A stretch of 14,504 nt of DNA. Source: Deltaproteobacteria bacterium. GTDB taxonomy: Bacteria; Desulfobacterota; Desulfobacteria; Desulfobacterales; JAABPS01. The stretch's first letter is position 1; every line of letters starts with the position of its first letter. The DNA is taken from positions 1 to 14,504 of the forward strand of contig JAFDFT010000019.1 of the NCBI GenBank assembly GCA_019309685.1, written 5' to 3'. The notes under the pieces are model-generated. The model ran no database searches. It had not been told where the DNA came from and saw only the letters and a program-made list of their open reading frames with translations. A program made the position numbers and the translations under genes. Below are positions 12,078 to 14,504 of this stretch, piece by piece.

Positions 12078-14504
12078 ATGAACCAGAACCCAACCGTTGA
12101 AGAGTTGGTTCAGCGGATCACGGCTTTAGAAGAAACACTTGACGGCTACAGGAAAGAAAAAGACACGTTAAAAAAATCTTTGGACCGGTATCGTTCCATA
12201 GTCAAAAATACCAGTGAAGCCATTGTTGTCATCCAGAATGAAAAAATTAAACTTGCCAATGCTGTGGCTGTCAATATGTCTGGCTTCCCGTTAAATGGTC
12301 AGCCGGGCGCGGCACGGTCATTTCTGGAATGGGTACATCCTGATGACAGGGAGGCTGTTGTTCAAAACTATGCCAAACGGATTCAAGGGGAAAAAGTGCC
12401 TTCGCAATACGATGTCCGGCTGCTGGATAAGGAAAAGAATTACCGTTGGATGAGTGTAAGGCCTGTGGCCATGACATGGGAAGGGGAGCCGGCCTCATTG
12501 GTTTTCATGTCAGATGTTAGCAAACGGAGGCAGGTTGAGGAGGAGCTGAAGCAGTCCGAGAGAAATTACCGGGAGATTTTCAATAGTACCAATGAGGCTA
12601 TATTCATCCATCAAATAGAAACCGGAGATATCCTCGATGTGAACAAGGCGATGTGTGATGTGTTTGGATATTCTAAAGAAGAGGCAGTAAAGCTTACGGT
12701 TGATGATATCAGTCAGGGTGACCCCCCATATTCGCATACAGAAATTAACCAATGGATGAAAAAAGCGGCCAATGAAGGGCCCCAGCTTTTTGAATGGATG
12801 GCCCGGCGGAAAAATGGTGAATACTTCTGGGCAGAGGTAAATCTGAAAAAGGCACAGATTGGATCGCAGACGTATGTGCTGGCAGTTGCGAGGGACATTA
12901 ATACCCGAAAAATGGCTGAAGAGTCGCTTCTGGAAAGTGAGGAAAAATACCGTGTTTTAGTTGAGAATGCCAGCCAGGGAATAATGATTATCCAAGGAAA
13001 CAGGATTGTTTATGCTAATCCAAGGATAAAACAGTTTTTTCCATCCATAGAAGGTAAGGTTTTTCCGGATGACTTTATTGATATCCTTGATCCTGAATAC
13101 ATGGATGCTGCGATTCAAAGATTTCAACGCATATCTCAACAGAAAGAAAACCCTTCTTCGGAAAATGAATACAGCATTATCGACATAGAAGGGAATAGAA
13201 GATGGGTTCAGACCTATTCAACAAATATCTCCTATAGTGGAGAACCCGCGATAATGACGTTTATGGCTGATATTTCCGAACGAAAAAAAGTAGAAACCGA
13301 GCTGAAGGAAAACGAGGAGCGGTACAGACAAGCCATTGAAAATTCACCGAATCCCATTTTTTCGGTTGACGGGTCTGGTGCCATAAAGATGTGGAATCGT
13401 GCGTGTGAGACTGTATTTAAATATGAAAAGGATATCATCAACCACCACTATCAAAAACTTTTATCGGAATCAGAAGATCATGATGCGGTACAGGCGATGA
13501 TATCCAATGTGTTTCAAGGGCATTCCATGAGCGATATTGATCTGTCATTTAAATGCAAAGATGGCAAAGAACGGTTTATGGTTTCCAGGCTGTATCCTGT
13601 GTATGACAGTGAGAAGCAGATACAGGGATGTGTTTTTGGTAATACAGATATTACAGAACGAAAGCTCGCGGAAGAGGCATTGAGAGATAGCGAGTACCGG
13701 TACCGTATGCTTACCCAAAATCTGCCGGGAATCGTTTATCGGATAATGATGCGAGAGGACAATCACATAATATTTTTTAATGATTTACTGCAGCCATTAA
13801 CAGGGTACAAAGCAGAAGAGCTTCAATTCGGGAAATATTGCGGGATGGAACCCTTTATTCTTACTGAAGACAGGGAAAGGGTTGTGGATATTGTCCGAAG
13901 CGCTGTGGAAGAGGAAGCGGCATTTGAGGTGCATTATAGATTTATGCACAAGAACGGATCCGTAAAATGGTTTCATGAAAACGGAAAACCGGTGTACGGT
14001 GATGATGGCAAACCGCTTTATATAGATGGGTTAATATTTGACGTTACAAAGCGCAAACAGGCAGAAGAGGCGCTGGAAGATAGTAAAGCGCAAAAGCAGG
14101 CGATTCTGGATGCTTCGGTTGATGCCATTATGCAGCTTGATAAGGATATGAAGATTATTTGGGCAAATAAAAAGGCTGCAGAAATGATTAATGAAGTCCC
14201 TGGAAATCTTGTGGGGAGGAGGTGCCATAAAATTTATTACGATTCCGATGAGCCCTGCAAAGGATGTTTTGGTGTGCAAACATTTCAAACCGGTGTTATC
14301 GAAACAGGCACTATCGCGCATAAAGGTATGGCTGGAGTTGATGAATATTACTGGGAACACTTTGCTGTGCCGCTGAAGGATGATAACGGAAGGGTGTATT
14401 CGATCATTGAAATTTCTCGAAATGTGACGGACAAAGTAAAGGCTGAAAATAGGATTAAAGCAAGTGAAGAACGGTTCAGACAGTTGTCTGAATCCACCTG
14501 GGAG
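12078..14504 (+). CDS. Multi-PAS sensory protein (probable histidine kinase), 3' end outside window
   Basis: Open for 809 codons from the ATG at 12078 to the last base, with no stop. A good ribosome site, GGAGGGG (12068-12074), fixes the start. After a coiled-coil-like N-terminus (about 5-36) there are six PAS domains at roughly 37-150, 160-280, 291-405, 414-530, 540-660 and 670-785, and a seventh begins at about 798. Domains are joined by PAC-type links such as DISERKKVETELKENEERYR and DVTKRKQAEEAL. No signal peptide or membrane helix is seen, so this part is cytoplasmic. PAS6 carries C716-H717 and C727-K-G-C730, a Cys pattern that may bind a metal or cofactor. The output domain is not visible; HisKA/HATPase is most likely, GGDEF or another output possible. 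It is divergent from lexA and its input signal is unknown. Confidence 0.88.
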   Translation, partial: MNQNPTVEELVQRITALEETLDGYRKEKDTLKKSLDRYRSIVKNTSEAIVVIQNEKIKLANAVAVNMSGFPLNGQPGAARSFLEWVHPDDREAVVQNYAKRIQGEKVPSQYDVRLLDKEKNYRWMSVRPVAMTWEGEPASLVFMSDVSKRRQVEEELKQSERNYREIFNSTNEAIFIHQIETGDILDVNKAMCDVFGYSKEEAVKLTVDDISQGDPPYSHTEINQWMKKAANEGPQLFEWMARRKNGEYFWAEVNLKKAQIGSQTYVLAVARDINTRKMAEESLLESEEKYRVLVENASQGIMIIQGNRIVYANPRIKQFFPSIEGKVFPDDFIDILDPEYMDAAIQRFQRISQQKENPSSENEYSIIDIEGNRRWVQTYSTNISYSGEPAIMTFMADISERKKVETELKENEERYRQAIENSPNPIFSVDGSGAIKMWNRACETVFKYEKDIINHHYQKLLSESEDHDAVQAMISNVFQGHSMSDIDLSFKCKDGKERFMVSRLYPVYDSEKQIQGCVFGNTDITERKLAEEALRDSEYRYRMLTQNLPGIVYRIMMREDNHIIFFNDLLQPLTGYKAEELQFGKYCGMEPFILTEDRERVVDIVRSAVEEEAAFEVHYRFMHKNGSVKWFHENGKPVYGDDGKPLYIDGLIFDVTKRKQAEEALEDSKAQKQAILDASVDAIMQLDKDMKIIWANKKAAEMINEVPGNLVGRRCHKIYYDSDEPCKGCFGVQTFQTGVIETGTIAHKGMAGVDEYYWEHFAVPLKDDNGRVYSIIEISRNVTDKVKAENRIKASEERFRQLSESTWE

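Overview
The window looks like a chromosomal segment of a sulfate-reducer-type deltaproteobacterium (Desulfobacterota, perhaps Desulfobacterales). This placement is inferred from gene style: a cobalamin-type radical SAM protein, a very large multi-PAS sensor with a Cys-rich PAS domain, branched-chain amino acid ABC ATPases, long palindromic intergenic repeats and a probable sigma-54 promoter. No marker gene fixes the taxonomy. By eye, the lexA-to-dnaE2 block is more GC-rich than the AT-rich liv, solute-binding and intergenic stretches.

Layout. 1-738 (+) is the 3' part of livG and 999-1709 (+) is livF, the two ATPases of a branched-chain amino acid (or related) transporter. They are separated by an unusual 143-bp imperfect palindrome. 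1747-3174 (-) is a B12-binding-fold radical SAM enzyme of unknown substrate. A 485-bp divergent spacer carries a sigma-54 type promoter and an upstream palindrome. 3660-5249 (+) is a periplasmic solute-binding protein of the peptide/nickel (SBP_bac_5) family with no permease nearby, ending at a strong hairpin (5302-5332).

5441-11522 (-) is the centre of interest, an SOS mutasome locus. Read 5' to 3' on the minus strand it contains lexA, a 256-bp repeat element, a DUF72 (YecE-like) gene, a catalytically dead ImuB-type Y-family polymerase, and the error-prone polymerase dnaE2. DUF72, imuB and dnaE2 overlap by 8 and 4 bases, so they should be one translationally coupled operon. The ImuB-like protein has lost the acidic metal ligands of active DinB but keeps a consensus beta-clamp-binding motif (QLLLF). 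DnaE2 keeps its three polymerase aspartates but has lost PHP histidines and any good clamp motif. This fits the model in which ImuB brings DnaE2 to the clamp. No ImuA is seen; the DUF72 protein occupies its usual place.

Upstream of lexA lie a second 143-bp imperfect palindrome in the lexA leader, an AT-rich spacer, and an orphan promoter-terminator unit (about 11917-12057, +) that could encode a small RNA or act as an attenuator. 12078-14504 (+) is the first 809 codons of a large multi-PAS sensory protein that runs off the window end. No tRNA, rRNA, CRISPR array or transposase was found.
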